Shown here: in pieces, positions 9,137-19,006 of the stretch | Layout: every line of letters starts with the position of its first letter | Numbering within the stretch: the stretch's first letter is position 1 | Source of the DNA: Scolanthus callimorphus | Lineage: Eukaryota; Cnidaria; Anthozoa; Actiniaria; Edwardsiidae | Assembly: GCA_033964015.1 (NCBI GenBank) | Contig: CM066912.1 | Span: 26,721,532-26,785,531, forward strand | DNA length: 64,000 nucleotides | Direction of reading: 5' to 3' | Program-made: the position numbers and the translations under genes | Notes under the pieces: generated by a model | The model's input: only the letters and a program-made list of their open reading frames with translations | Database searches by the model: none | Told to the model about the DNA's origin: nothing

Positions 9137-9418
9137 ATGCCCGGTGCCCTGTTTTTCCTCGTCCTTGTCGGAGGTCTTGGAGCTGTCCTTGTGATTTTGA
9201 TATTATGCGAATGCTCGAGCGAAGACGAGAGAAACATTGACGGCCCGACCGGGAGAGGGGTAAGGGACAACGGTAGCCTAATTGATAGTATTACGAGAGG
9301 ACCTGCTGACAATGGGAACATGGAAAATACTGAAGATTTTGATATGCGTACAACAGGAATGACAAGAAAATCAAGTAAACTTATCAGCCGAAGAAACTCT
9401 TTGCTAACAGCAGTCTAA
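9137..9418 (+). CDS. Single-pass membrane protein (exon), cytoplasmic tail
   Basis: 93 residues from ATG 9137: a strong transmembrane helix at about residues 4-23 (ALFFLVLVGGLGAVLVILIL), then CECSSEDER and an acidic/polar tail with a basic, Ser-rich end (TRKSSKLISRRNSLLTAV, with RKSS and RRNS kinase-like sites). TCAATTGCAG just before 9134 is acceptor-like, so this may be the last exon of a longer type I protein rather than a complete gene; the upstream in-frame stop TAG is at 9086. The family is not recognised. No AATAAA lies close downstream. Confidence 0.45.
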   Translation: MPGALFFLVLVGGLGAVLVILILCECSSEDERNIDGPTGRGVRDNGSLIDSITRGPADNGNMENTEDFDMRTTGMTRKSSKLISRRNSLLTAV

Positions 9419-9703
9419 ATATCATATCACGGGCAGACAGGGAGCCCAAAGGGAGGATGTCACGCGATTTTAGGGGTTAATTAGTTACAGTCCAATTTAC
9501 AAGAAATAGGCAAAATCAACCTCTTAAATAGGTTTATGAACTAACCTGTGAACTGCCAGGGGTCAGTACAAATTTTGTTATTTTGATGAGGTCGAATAGG
9601 TGTTCTGCCGGACATTCTGGTCCACAGGAACATGAATGGATTGATGATGAATATTGAAAATGAGAACTACAGGAAACGATATTTATAGATAACCAGCTTT
9701 GCT
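9419..9703. other. No gene seen
   Basis: Non-coding DNA between the membrane-protein exon and the polyadenylation signal of the convergent Ly6-like gene. Confidence 0.5.
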
Positions 9704-9709
9704 TTTATT
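9704..9709 (-). terminator. Polyadenylation signal of the Ly6/uPAR-like gene
   Basis: AATAAA on the minus strand about 157 bases after the stop codon at 9866. Confidence 0.55.
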
Positions 9710-9865
9710 TCCTATTGATTACCATTTTCTAAGACTAATCGTTCAAGTATACTCGACATTAGTTAGAACAACCGTGAGGCAAAAGCCTTTGTCGCAACAA
9801 GGAAAAAAATATATATTCAACTCAATCAGGATTACACGGTCAGCAGTTGTTCTAACAGGGCATGC

Positions 9866-10134
9866 TCAGTTACACTTGTCGCTGCCACAACACTTCAGGA
9901 CATCACAGTGGTGTTCCTTCCCCTTGCAAAAATCATGGCAGGCGCTTTTTTCTGCGCATGTCTTCCTGAAGTACTTCACTGGCTTGTTTCTGTCAATCTC
10001 GGCTCGGAGAGGCTTCTCTTCAACCGTCATACATTGGTAACCATCTAGACACGTTTTCTCTTTCTGGATTTTTGTGCATTCCGCCTTACTGCTAGACGCC
10101 GGGCATTCCCAGCACTGGAGCTTGAGCGAAAGCC
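9866..10134 (-). CDS. Ly6/uPAR (three-finger, LU domain) secreted protein, terminal exon
   Basis: The minus strand encodes 88 residues plus TGA (9866-9868) after an acceptor TATCAATATAG (AG at 10136-10135). The first two bases complete a split codon. The domain begins LQCWECP and ends LKCCGSDKCN, the hallmark start and CC-x-x-D-x-C-N end of LU domains; 12 cysteines lie at domain residues 7, 10, 19, 28, 34, 59, 65, 69, 76, 81, 82 and 87. It stops straight after the terminal Asn with no hydrophobic tail, so a secreted rather than GPI-anchored protein is predicted. The intron placement just before the domain is usual for this family; the signal-peptide exon should lie above 10136 on the minus strand but was not found. 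Its ligand is unknown. It has no ATG of its own, so a simple ORF scan misses it. Confidence 0.82.
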
Positions 10135-10386
10135 CTATATTGATAAGAATAGGGGGTTATCAAAGCAAGCTCGTCGTCAGGGCGGCATTTAACAATTTAA
10201 GATGACGACTATAAGGTCTTGTTACAAATATTTCTTTTGTAAGAGCCGCCATCTTGAAAATTATGGCCGAGACCTCATCTCGCTTTTCACTTTAAGTAGT
10301 TTGAAATCGAGTCGGTTGACAAAATATTAGCAGAGACCGGGAATGCCTACTCTGTTGGGACCATACATATCTCGCCGCGAGTTTAT

Positions 10387-10780
10387 GCGAGACAAGGCGA
10401 GATAAAACGATATAAGGCGACATAAGGGGGAAATGGTCCAATTGAAAGGCGAGATAAAACGAGATAAAGCGAGATAAGGGGGAAATGGTCCAATTGAAAG
10501 GCGAGATAAAACGAGATAAAGCGAGATAAGGCGAGATAAGGGGAGATAAGGGGGAAATGGTCCAATTGAAAGGCGAGATAAAGCGAGATAAGGGGTCCAA
10601 TTGAAAGGCGAGATAAGCGAGATAAGGCGAGATAAGGTGAGATAAGGCGAGATAAGGCGAGATAGGGCGAGATAAGGCGAGATAAGGGGAAAATGGTCCA
10701 ATTGAAAGGCGAGATAAGACGAGATAAGGAATGAATTGTGCCAATTAGGAGCTGCGAGATAAGGCGAAATAAGGTGATAA
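10387..10780. repeat. Composite GCGAGATAAG minisatellite
   Basis: The basic ~10-bp unit GCGAGATAAG (variants AACGAGATAA, AGCGAGATAA) is built into higher-order blocks separated by GGTCCAATTGAAAG, which recurs five times. Overlapping minus-strand ORFs rich in LSRLISPYLA are translations of the repeat in three frames. Confidence 0.9.
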
Positions 10781-11819
10781 AGTTCCCAGAGTTAAAGCCT
10801 AAATTACCCACAATACCCACAGGGGATAATGTTGGGCCATGAGCAATTCACAAAAGCCCCATGAGTGGGTGTTTTTCAATATCCGATTTAAATTAAAACG
10901 TTATAGAGAACCAAATGTGTTAGCACTAATTCAATACCTGAAATTAATCAAATTACCTGTGATAAGCAAACTGATTAAATGAAAAGTAAATACAACTAAT
11001 AATCTACCTGTCGATCTTAATATGGGAAAATAACATCCATTTTGGGATATTTAGTATAGCGAGACTCTTTCATTCCCAAAGTTCTTTTTAGAAATTCTAT
11101 CGTTTTATCTTATTTTCTGACGAGGAATAAATTTTCTAGAATTGGCAAAATGCAAAAACAAAAAGACCTAACGTTACTAAACGAGACGTCCAAGCACGAC
11201 TGGAAGCAGGGTTAATACCCGAAACTCTGAAAAGGCTTTTTGCGATATATTTTGCAAAATCCTCTTTAATTTAGATCTTGCTTTCACTTAAAATATCGTA
11301 CCAATAATAAAATCCCCTTTAAATTTAAAGTACATTTGATAGAAAAGAGATAAGAATATGATGTGGCAATTGTATCAGATTTGTTTCTTATTGGAAGTGG
11401 ACGTCTCGTAAGAAAAAAGATCGCGCGCGCATTATTTTTTTTAAGTTAGTCTAACTCCTCCTGCGCTCAACGAACTTACCTTTTGCAACACACAAAAAGA
11501 GACAAACGGCGACAAAAATACTCTTCATTTTTTTAGCTCTTTATGTCTCCTTATTTTTGATGAACTCCAAGCGAGGTAGCTTTCCCTTTCGTTGTGACTG
11601 ATGAAACACTTCTCACAAGTAATAAAGCAATAAAAAAGCGAGCACCTTTGTAAATATTCCACTCTTCCTAACAGCTCTGCAAATAATGAGCAAGGTTTTA
11701 TTAAAGAAAACATTATTGTCAAATTGATTACAAAACTTGGGATTTAATATCTTATAGGTTCTTGTTTGTAGTATTTGTTTGAGGTTGTGTTTATGATGAT
11801 TGATGGGAAATGTTCATAA
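10781..11819. other. No gene seen
   Basis: AT-rich DNA; no repeat boundary, splice-bounded exon or promoter was recognised. Confidence 0.5.
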
Positions 11820-12098
11820 AGGCCTTTATCACGCAATATTGATTAATAATATATAATAGTTATCAGAAAATTGAATCCAGTACTCAATTATACACATCCG
11901 TATTAGTAAAATTGCAAAGTTTGGTGAATATTGCTTGAATACTTGAATTTTCTTCGTATTCTGGCCGTTACTTTTTGAAAGTAATTAATTCTTTTGAAAC
12001 TTTTGCAGTTTCACTATAATGCGGATGTGCAGTACTGGATTCCATTTTTTTCTGATAACTATTATATATTATTAATCAATTTTGCGTGATAAAGGCCT
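11820..12098. mobile_element. MITE-like inverted-repeat element, ~80-bp arms
   Basis: AGGCCTTTATCACGCA at the left is matched by TGCGTGATAAAGGCCT at the right. The arms continue through TAATATATAATAGTTATCAG and GGAATCCAGTACT with few mismatches. No coding capacity. Confidence 0.85.
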
Positions 12099-12611
12099 AA
12101 TTGTCAAACTCACTTATCCACAGGCTTCCCGGACACGGAGAATGCATATGGATCGGCAGTTTTTATTCACAAATTAATAATTGTTCTAAATTACAATAAT
12201 ATGCTACCTCTTCTCAGAACTTTGAGGATTTGAGGAAGTCTGAAGATTTGAGCCTCGACTGTTCACAATGCAACACTTCAGTCTCCCATCTCCCTCTTAC
12301 TTTGCCCAATTTTTTCCCTCTCCATGTGATTCCCAAAATTACAAAGTTTACTTTACTGCCCGGCGCTTTCCCTTATCCCGAAAGTTCAAAGTCATTTCTT
12401 TCCAGAATAACTGTAGACAGATTCTACCTCCTCCCAGCAGATCCGTTCCTCTCCTCTTAATATTCTCACAGATATCAAGAGAAGTAGCACTTATAAAATA
12501 TTATTGTAGGACAATTCGTTATTTTGGATTTAAAATTTTTACTGTTCTTTCCTCGTGATTTTCCTACCAATACTTTCTCGGCATTTTTACCGTAATTCTT
12601 CACACCAAAAG
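12099..12611. other. No gene seen
   Basis: Overlapping weak ORFs only; nothing recognised. Confidence 0.45.
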
Positions 12612-12827
12612 AAGTTAAATATAAGTGGTAGTTAAACATATAAAACGAAAAGATGATGTTTTTCATTTCATAAGCACGAGGAGGGGAATTAAGAGGAAGG
12701 GAAATCACTGCAGTGACCTGGGAAAGCCTGTGATTTCCCTTCCTCTTAATTCCCCTCCTCGTGCTTATGAAATGAAAAACATCATCTTTTCGTTTTATAT
12801 GTTTAACTACCACTTATATTTAACTTA
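12612..12827. repeat. Near-perfect palindrome, 98-bp arms, ~20-bp loop
   Basis: 12612-12709 and 12730-12827 are reverse complements with no mismatch seen by eye. The outer ends are AAGTTAAATATAAGTGGTAG and its complement. The twin ORFs (one per strand, beginning with the same residues) are the same arm read twice. Confidence 0.92.
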
Positions 12828-13423
12828 TTTTGCTTATGAAATGAAAAACAAAACTAAGTATTTGTTGCAGTTTTTCTCTTATTATACAAACACAAGTCAC
12901 ACGAGGATCCTACTCTCTCTGCAATGCATTATCAAACGTCTATTCTAAGAGATTTAGCTGTGCAGTTCCGATCCAAAACCAAGAGATCATGGTCTCCTAT
13001 GTTTCTTATTAATTTATCAGGTTCCATTCTAATCGCGATAGAAAATATTTCTGTTTCCCAAATGCTGCTTCATAACTTTCTTAAATAAACAACCTTCCAA
13101 ATACAGAAGCTATTTTACTTTATATATATCTGGTAGGTAAAAGGGCAGATCAGTAAACTTGCAATTGTCAAACAAGAACGCTATGTAAACACTTTTGATA
13201 TTAAAATTCGAGTAATTAAAAACGCTTCCTTAACGAAATCCCCAGGAAGTCCATCAACAGGAGCCTCCACCTACTCTTCTAGCTCTAGCCAAATGTACAG
13301 GAGGAGAAGAATATTTTTGGAGATTATGGATTTGGACATTTCTTTCCGCGTCTGGGAATAAAACGCATGCAGTGAAATGAGGCGCTTTTTGAAAGAGGGG
13401 ACATGATTTGTAACCATGACTCC
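12828..13423. other. No gene seen
   Basis: A short part of the palindrome arm (GCTTATGAAATGAAAAAC) recurs at about 12832-12849; otherwise AT-rich DNA. Confidence 0.45.
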
Positions 13424-13970
13424 GGGGGGGGGGGGGGGGGACTTCAATATCTTTGGTCGGGGATGATCGTCGTATCTTTTAGGGGTTAAATCACTGTGGT
13501 TTGGTATCTTTTAGGGGCGATCTTGATCTTCAATAAATCTTAGGGAGATTGGTATCTTTTAGGACCGAAACTGTGTCCCATGATAGAAAAATGTGTCCCA
13601 TGATGGTACTTCTAAAAACCGTTATTCGATTAGAAGACGATAAATTAGAAACAAAAACGGAAATTTCTTGATGGGTATCTTTCACCTGTTACTTGTATCC
13701 TTCACATAAGACCTCATCTTTAAAGGCCCATCACCAACCGAGATCGAGCCTTTGCGGACTCTTGGTCAATCAGAGTACATGAAAAACAATGTTTCAATTT
13801 GAAAACAAAAGAAAACGGGGCGCAAAGGCTCCCGGTTGGTGATGGGCCTTTAAGGGTAAAAAACATTTTGAGCCACGCCATGGCCCGCCATGTTTGGTAT
13901 CTTTTAGGGGTGAAACTGAAAATTTCCGCCGATCATCCCTGACTACGTCAAAATGTCCCATGACTGTGCC
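13424..13970. mobile_element. TIR DNA element, copy 1 (with a nested element)
   Basis: Begins in a run of 17 G (13424-13440), then GGTCGGGGATGATCGTC; ends with the degraded complement near 13930-13950. It shares several internal phrases (GGTATCTTTTAGGGG, TTCAATAAAT) with the copy at 15265-15673. A separate inverted-repeat element has inserted at 13718-13854. Confidence 0.75.
13718..13854. mobile_element. Nested MITE, TIR AAAGGCCCATCACCAACC
   Basis: TTTAAAGGCCCATCACC at the left mirrors GGTGATGGGCCTTTAA at the right, within copy 1 of the larger element. A relative with the same AAAGGCCCAT end lies at 31382-31593. Confidence 0.8.
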
Positions 13971-15255
13971 AGGTTGAGGACATAAAGTGACAGAGGATCG
14001 ACACTGGTATCTGATTTTCATATCAAGATAGTTCCCGTTGAAATGTGTCGTTTCCTAAAATTTTCATATATTGAAGTTTCTTCTTACCGTATGTTGGAGT
14101 ACTTGGTTGGTAGGACTATACCATTGGATTTTCCCCGTTTTATTGCTGATTTGAATTATACTTTATACACGATTGTAAGGTACTCCGCTTCCCTTGATTA
14201 TCCGTCTGAACTGTACGTAACATAACACCCCTTATTCTAATATACAACAGTCAATCACTTATGACGCTTATGACGTAAGAGTCAACATGAGTTCAACCCT
14301 AATAACTATTTAATTGTCCCAGAGTATTGTATTTACATTATCGCACACCATATTTGGAATTCCAGAAGTTTTCATCGCTTATTTCTTATTCTAAATTACC
14401 GAAACCCTCGTCAAAACTTGCAGATCTTGGAGAGAAATGCTTTTCGTGCAGGTCGCCATCTTTGTTTTGGCCCCCAAGAGCCAGGTACTAGCATGAACAC
14501 AGGTAACCCGCGTCATGCGCGGCTAGGCATTGTCAAAAACGACGAATCTCTCTTGATATCTTGGTGATGGAGGCTCCTGGATAGGCTCCCTGAACCCCAT
14601 TATATTTTAATCTACAGGCATGCGGTGTACTTCATTTCGATGAAAAAACACGAGGAAAAGCTGACACTATACGCAAAAACTCTTTACAGGACAGGGCATG
14701 ATAGAGTCAAAACTGAAAGCCATCCGTGGACAGCTGTTTCGACCTTGTTATGTCTCGTCAGCAGGGTATAGCTAAAGTATACTGTTCGTTGGCCGCCTAC
14801 GGTCACATGCAAAGCGCGTGACTCTCTTTTTGGCCCTATGTAGAATCCAGTGCATAGACAGAAGAGAGAAAATGAAATGAGAAAATCAGTTTTCTTGTAG
14901 AAGCAAACTTATTCCATAAAAATCGTGGGGATAATAATAGAAATAATAGATTTCAATTATATTAAAACCCTGCACCGTAAATTTAAGGGGCGTCAAAAAG
15001 GCGGCTTTGCCGGCAGTGTATCGCCGTACCTCGCCACTGACCTCCGGATTTTTATGATCCACTTTTTACTAAGTAAATGATTTTAGCGAATTTACTTCCT
15101 TGACAAAAGGAGTAAAAGCATGGCTTGACTGAACCACCAATGACCTTGCTCTCAAAATAATGGAAAACGAGTCTCCAGTACCAAACATTTCACATTGTCT
15201 TATGGGGGCTATTGTCCCAAAACACCCTAGCGAACACGTCAAACACGCACTCACT
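13971..15255. other. No supported gene
   Basis: Contains a phrase (AAAACTTGCAGAT, GGTCGCCATCTTTG near 14415-14475) that recurs near 39608-39655, so at least part is dispersed repeat. ORFs here are short and uncharacterised. Confidence 0.45.
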
Positions 15256-15264
15256 ACATCTCCC

Positions 15265-15673
15265 CCGGGACGGGGGGGACTCCCATATTTTTTGGTCGGG
15301 GATGATCGTCATATCTTTTAGGGGTTAAAATCATGGGGTTTGGTCTCTTTTAGGGGTGATCGTGATCTTCAATAAATTTTAGGGAGATTGGCATATTTTA
15401 GGGCCGAAATATTTGTCCAAATTGGTTTCTCTACTCATGATGGTGTTTCTAAAAACTGTGATAACTCGATGAGAAGACGATAAATTAGAAGGCAGCATTT
15501 TAGTCAAACACGGAAATTTCATGTTGGGTATCTTTTACATGTTACCTGTCTCCTTTACCTGTTACCTGTCTCTCAATTATTTGAGCCACGCCATGGTTGG
15601 TATCTTTTAGGGGTGAAACTGAAAATTTCCGACGATTATCCCCGACAAAAAAATATGGGAGTCCCCCCCAGGG
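15265..15673. mobile_element. TIR DNA element, copy 2, with 9-bp target duplication
   Basis: Left end CCGGGACGGGGGGGACTCCC, right end GGGAGTCCCCCCCAGGG, extended inward by ATATTTTTTGGTCGGGGAT and its complement. ACATCTCCC flanks it on both sides (15256-15264 and 15674-15682), a 9-bp duplication as made by Mutator-like transposases (family inference). No coding capacity. Confidence 0.85.
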
Positions 15674-15981
15674 ACATCTCCCAGCCGCCTGTCATATTTC
15701 ATCTTTATAATATTCATCCATTATTCATAGGATGCTCATCCAATCTCTGCACTGGATTCGGATCAGGTACCGATACCACATGGCTAGGTGTCATATTTGT
15801 TTCAAATAACACATATCCCCTTATATCCCAGTGATCAATTTTAACGCGCGCTCATTGGTCGAAACGCATCACGTGGTGCATTTTCACAGGACAGATATCA
15901 GACGATATTGTCAGTCGGAAGTGATATCCGTCCTGCGCGAAATGTTTTAAGCAAAAACTGGATATTTTCTGTTAAAAAATA

Positions 15982-16089
15982 ATGAAAAACAAGCAACCAA
16001 GGTTTTTGTCTAAGAATGTTGATGAAATACGGAAATTGGTGGCTGAGGCGACACCGGAAAACACAAAACGTCAACTAAACAGGCCGTGA
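15982..16089 (+). pseudogene. Fragment resembling the N-terminus of Crypton/ZMYM-QRICH1-type (DUF3504) proteins
   Basis: ATG 15982 opens KNKQPRFLSKNVDEIRKLVA and ATPENTK; after a one-base frame change the text continues TSTKQAVNVLNG, giving the ATPxNTKxSTKxAVxV pattern that precedes the tyrosine-recombinase-like domain in Crypton-derived proteins (from memory of the family, not a search). A stop follows at once in both frames. Only about 50 codons remain and no recombinase domain follows, so it is a dead remnant or one exon of something larger. The segment upstream, 15835-15980, may be its original promoter. Confidence 0.35.
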
Positions 16090-17120
16090 ATGTTTTGAAT
16101 GGTTTACAAAGTTGTTATACTTAACTTAACTTAAGTAGTTAGTTTTTTGTTGTTGTTTCAATCCAAGTAAATTCGGTTTGACATTCGCGAAAAAAATGAA
16201 AGAACTAAACAAAAAAGAGCAAAATGACGATAAAAGAATTGTTTTTAGACTTATCATTTTGTCGTAGCTTGGCAAATAGAAAACAACTTGCAATCAGCTC
16301 AACCAAAATTCAACCACTTCGACTTCGAGTGTAGTCCAGCAAGCCGACTTCCAATTTCGATCAGCAGCGCTAAATTTTTCCAACTCTGCATTTCACGGCT
16401 GTACTTTATACTTCAGTTCAGAGCAGAACAATTAATTAAACAGTCCGGCAAGGAATTAGACCTGAAAACCAGGAATCTGGGCTAGATTGCTGTTGAAAAG
16501 CACTCGGGAAATGCTAGAACTTGTGCGTTGTAAATTTGTTTTGTGAATTCGCTCTGATTTCTTCTAGCCCCACGTTAGGGTTTGATTGACAGTTTTTGTG
16601 TCAACCAATCACAGCTCGAATAAAAATATCTTAGCCAATCACTGCTTACGATTTGCCTTTTCGCGCCATACTGCAGTTTAGTGGTTTTCTCACGTTCACA
16701 ATGTTTTTTCTCTCTCGAGTTTTTCAGTGAAGTCGCTGGGATATAAAATAAAAAATAGGTACCCTATGGGTACAGTAGTCTTCGGCTCTTTTATTACTGA
16801 TCTGTTCGGACAATCTTATAGTTTCATTCTTACTATTGAAACTAACCAAGTAAGAATTAGAAAACAAGCTTCCAAATGTTATGGAAAACGAGGCTACAAT
16901 AGCATGGCAGAATTAGGTAAACTAATTTAAAGTTAACAACAATAGAAAAAATAAAAGCACAACTTAAATCCGTTAAATTGTCATATATATTTAATATGCT
17001 TATTACGTTCAACTACATATTGTTGCTTTTTTGTTCACATTGTCCTTTCCAATGAATGCATCAGTTGAGAATTCTTTGTTCTAAATAAGCAATGTCCAAA
17101 AAATAAAACCTGCGCCTCTT
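16090..17120. other. No supported gene
   Basis: Two weak plus-strand ORFs (16288-16485, 16727-16930) show no motif or splice support. Otherwise AT-rich DNA. Confidence 0.45.
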
Positions 17121-17441
17121 TACTACTCTTCCCAGTAGACTGTTACACCTCTCGGTTTTTCAGCCCACCAGCGGCTGTCTCAAATTCACAGCGTGATCAC
17201 CTTTTTATGTACCACGTGATGGGTTGCTTATGTACCATGTGATCAACCGTTTTGGGCGTAGACTTTGTTGGAAAGCAGCAAATCAATGAACGTTCAAAGA
17301 TTATACCCACAAACATTAATCACGTGGTACATAAGCAACTCATCATGTGGTACACAAAAAGGTGATCACGCAATGAATTTGACACAGCCGCTGGCGAGCT
17401 GAAAAATCAAAGGGTGTAACGGTCTACTGGGAAGAGTAGTA
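17121..17441. mobile_element. MITE-like inverted-repeat element (~320 bp)
   Basis: TACTACTCTTCCCAGTAGAC at the left is complemented by GTCTACTGGGAAGAGTAGTA at the right. Further inside, GTGATCACC and ACCACGTGAT blocks also pair, so nearly the whole element folds back. Confidence 0.88.
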
Positions 17442-18640
17442 CTGAGGACCAACTTCCCACCCAGGAAATTCCTTTAAAGTTGTCCCTGCCTTCCCTAGTC
17501 TAGAATTCAAGTGAATTTCATGATGACCACACTGGATTTTGTTTTTATCCTTCCTGGAAACTCAACTTTTTTAGGATACACACCCAAGAATTTTACTCCC
17601 TGCATAGGATACCAAACCCCGGAATTGCAGGGTACTCAACAACCACCCATCCTTTAATTCTGGAGGTCCTCAGTAGGAGGTTGTGAATTTTTTTGTGTGA
17701 CTGCCTTAATTGCTGAATTGGTGCATTGCTTTGAGTTGAGAAAATGTACATTTCGAGAAGCACGGTTCACTTTCGAAAAACCTGGAAAAGAAAAACAAAA
17801 TATACATACTGGTAAGTATATGTTAAAAATTATTGAGTTGAACCAGTAATTTACCATATATTAAGTTATCCACCTACAAGAATCTTCACTTAATACCCTT
17901 GTCAGGGAGAGGGACATTCACATGGCCTTCAAATTTTTAACCTGAGTCAGAAAAGAATGGGCTGTGAAATTGTCTGAACTTTTTCATTGAGTTTTCAGAT
18001 CATATTTCCTTGCACATAAATTGGTTCTTGTGTGAAAACCTAGCCTAATGGTTTTATTTCCTTATCATAAAACCATAAACTTCCACTTTCCCAAGCTGTT
18101 TTGTCATATCATAAAATTAAAGATGGTAATTTTAGCTGGGAAAGTCCATGCAAATCAAATCCAATCACTGAGAGTCAAGATCTATCACCGGAAAGCGTTT
18201 AGTTATTGAAACCAAAAACAATAAATGGGGCCTGCAAAAGTTGTCATTTAAAGGCTGAAAAATTCAATTAAAATTATATATTGAATTAAAATTTTCACAA
18301 AAAGCAAGGACTGGAATTTTGTATCACCAATTCTCACTTGTCAGGGGCACAGACTTAATTTATTTGGTATAGCATGCAAAGTCAGAGTGATTTTATTACA
18401 ACTTCTGATGCTTTCAGCGATAAATGCATACTATATTTACAAAATATATGCTGTACTGTATTAAAATGTCATGGCCCGCAGAGCTCACTAAGAAAGAATG
18501 TATGACAAAAACTTTTTTAAGCATCGCAGGGTGGTGATAGAGAAAAATATAAATGCTTTGAATTATTTTTTACCCTCAACTTCCAGAATTCCCTCCACTC
18601 TCAAGATATTTTCATGTCTAGTTTTTTACGACAACGTGTG
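17442..18640. other. No firm gene; one weak exon candidate
   Basis: On the minus strand TTTTCTTTTCCAG (about 17790-17778) is a good acceptor followed by 42 open codons (FSKVNRASRNVHFLNSK to PTEDLQN) ending at 17654. No upstream partner or family is recognised, so it is left as a candidate only. Confidence 0.3.
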
Positions 18641-18642
18641 GC

Positions 18643-18707
18643 TCCAAAAAATATCCATACCCCCTCTCTTCCGTAGTGGGGGAAGGGGGGGGTATGGATA
18701 ATTTATG
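18643..18707. repeat. Short inverted repeat
   Basis: TCCAAAAAATATCCATACCC and GGGTATGGATAATTTATGGA face each other around a G-rich centre. Confidence 0.7.
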
Positions 18708-18714
18708 GAACCAC

Positions 18715-19005
18715 AATTTGCACTGAAAATCGCGGACAGGGCTAGATAAATAAATAATGGCGGCTAAACGAGAATATTGTACATACTGCAGTTCTTGACT
18801 GACTGACAAGCTAATTTTTGAGTGTTTGGGACAGGAATTTTTGGCTTTTGAGCGTAGATTTCAAGATCAAATAAATCGCACAGAACCTTAATCATAGGAC
18901 TTTTGAGCGAGCGTAGAAATCGAGGTTGAATAAGCTTAAAATCACATTACATAAAACATAAAAATATTCTTACCTGTCTGTTATCTTGTTATGGTTCCAT
19001 TTAGT
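18715..19005. repeat. Duplicated block, left copy
   Basis: Starts GGACAGGGCTAGATAAAT and ends near TATTCTTACCTGTCTGTT; matches 22519-22800 in the same orientation with small indels. Both copies contain ATGGCGGCTAAA and, on the minus strand, a donor-like CAGACAG/GTAAGAAT, so the unit may derive from the 5' end of a gene. Confidence 0.8.
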
Positions 19006-19006
19006 A

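Noticed and set aside
10292..10820. Three overlapping minus-strand ORFs rich in LSRLISPYL
   Set aside because: Translations of the GCGAGATAAG minisatellite in three frames.
12475..12948. Two ORFs with identical starts on opposite strands
   Set aside because: Both are the same palindrome arm read twice.
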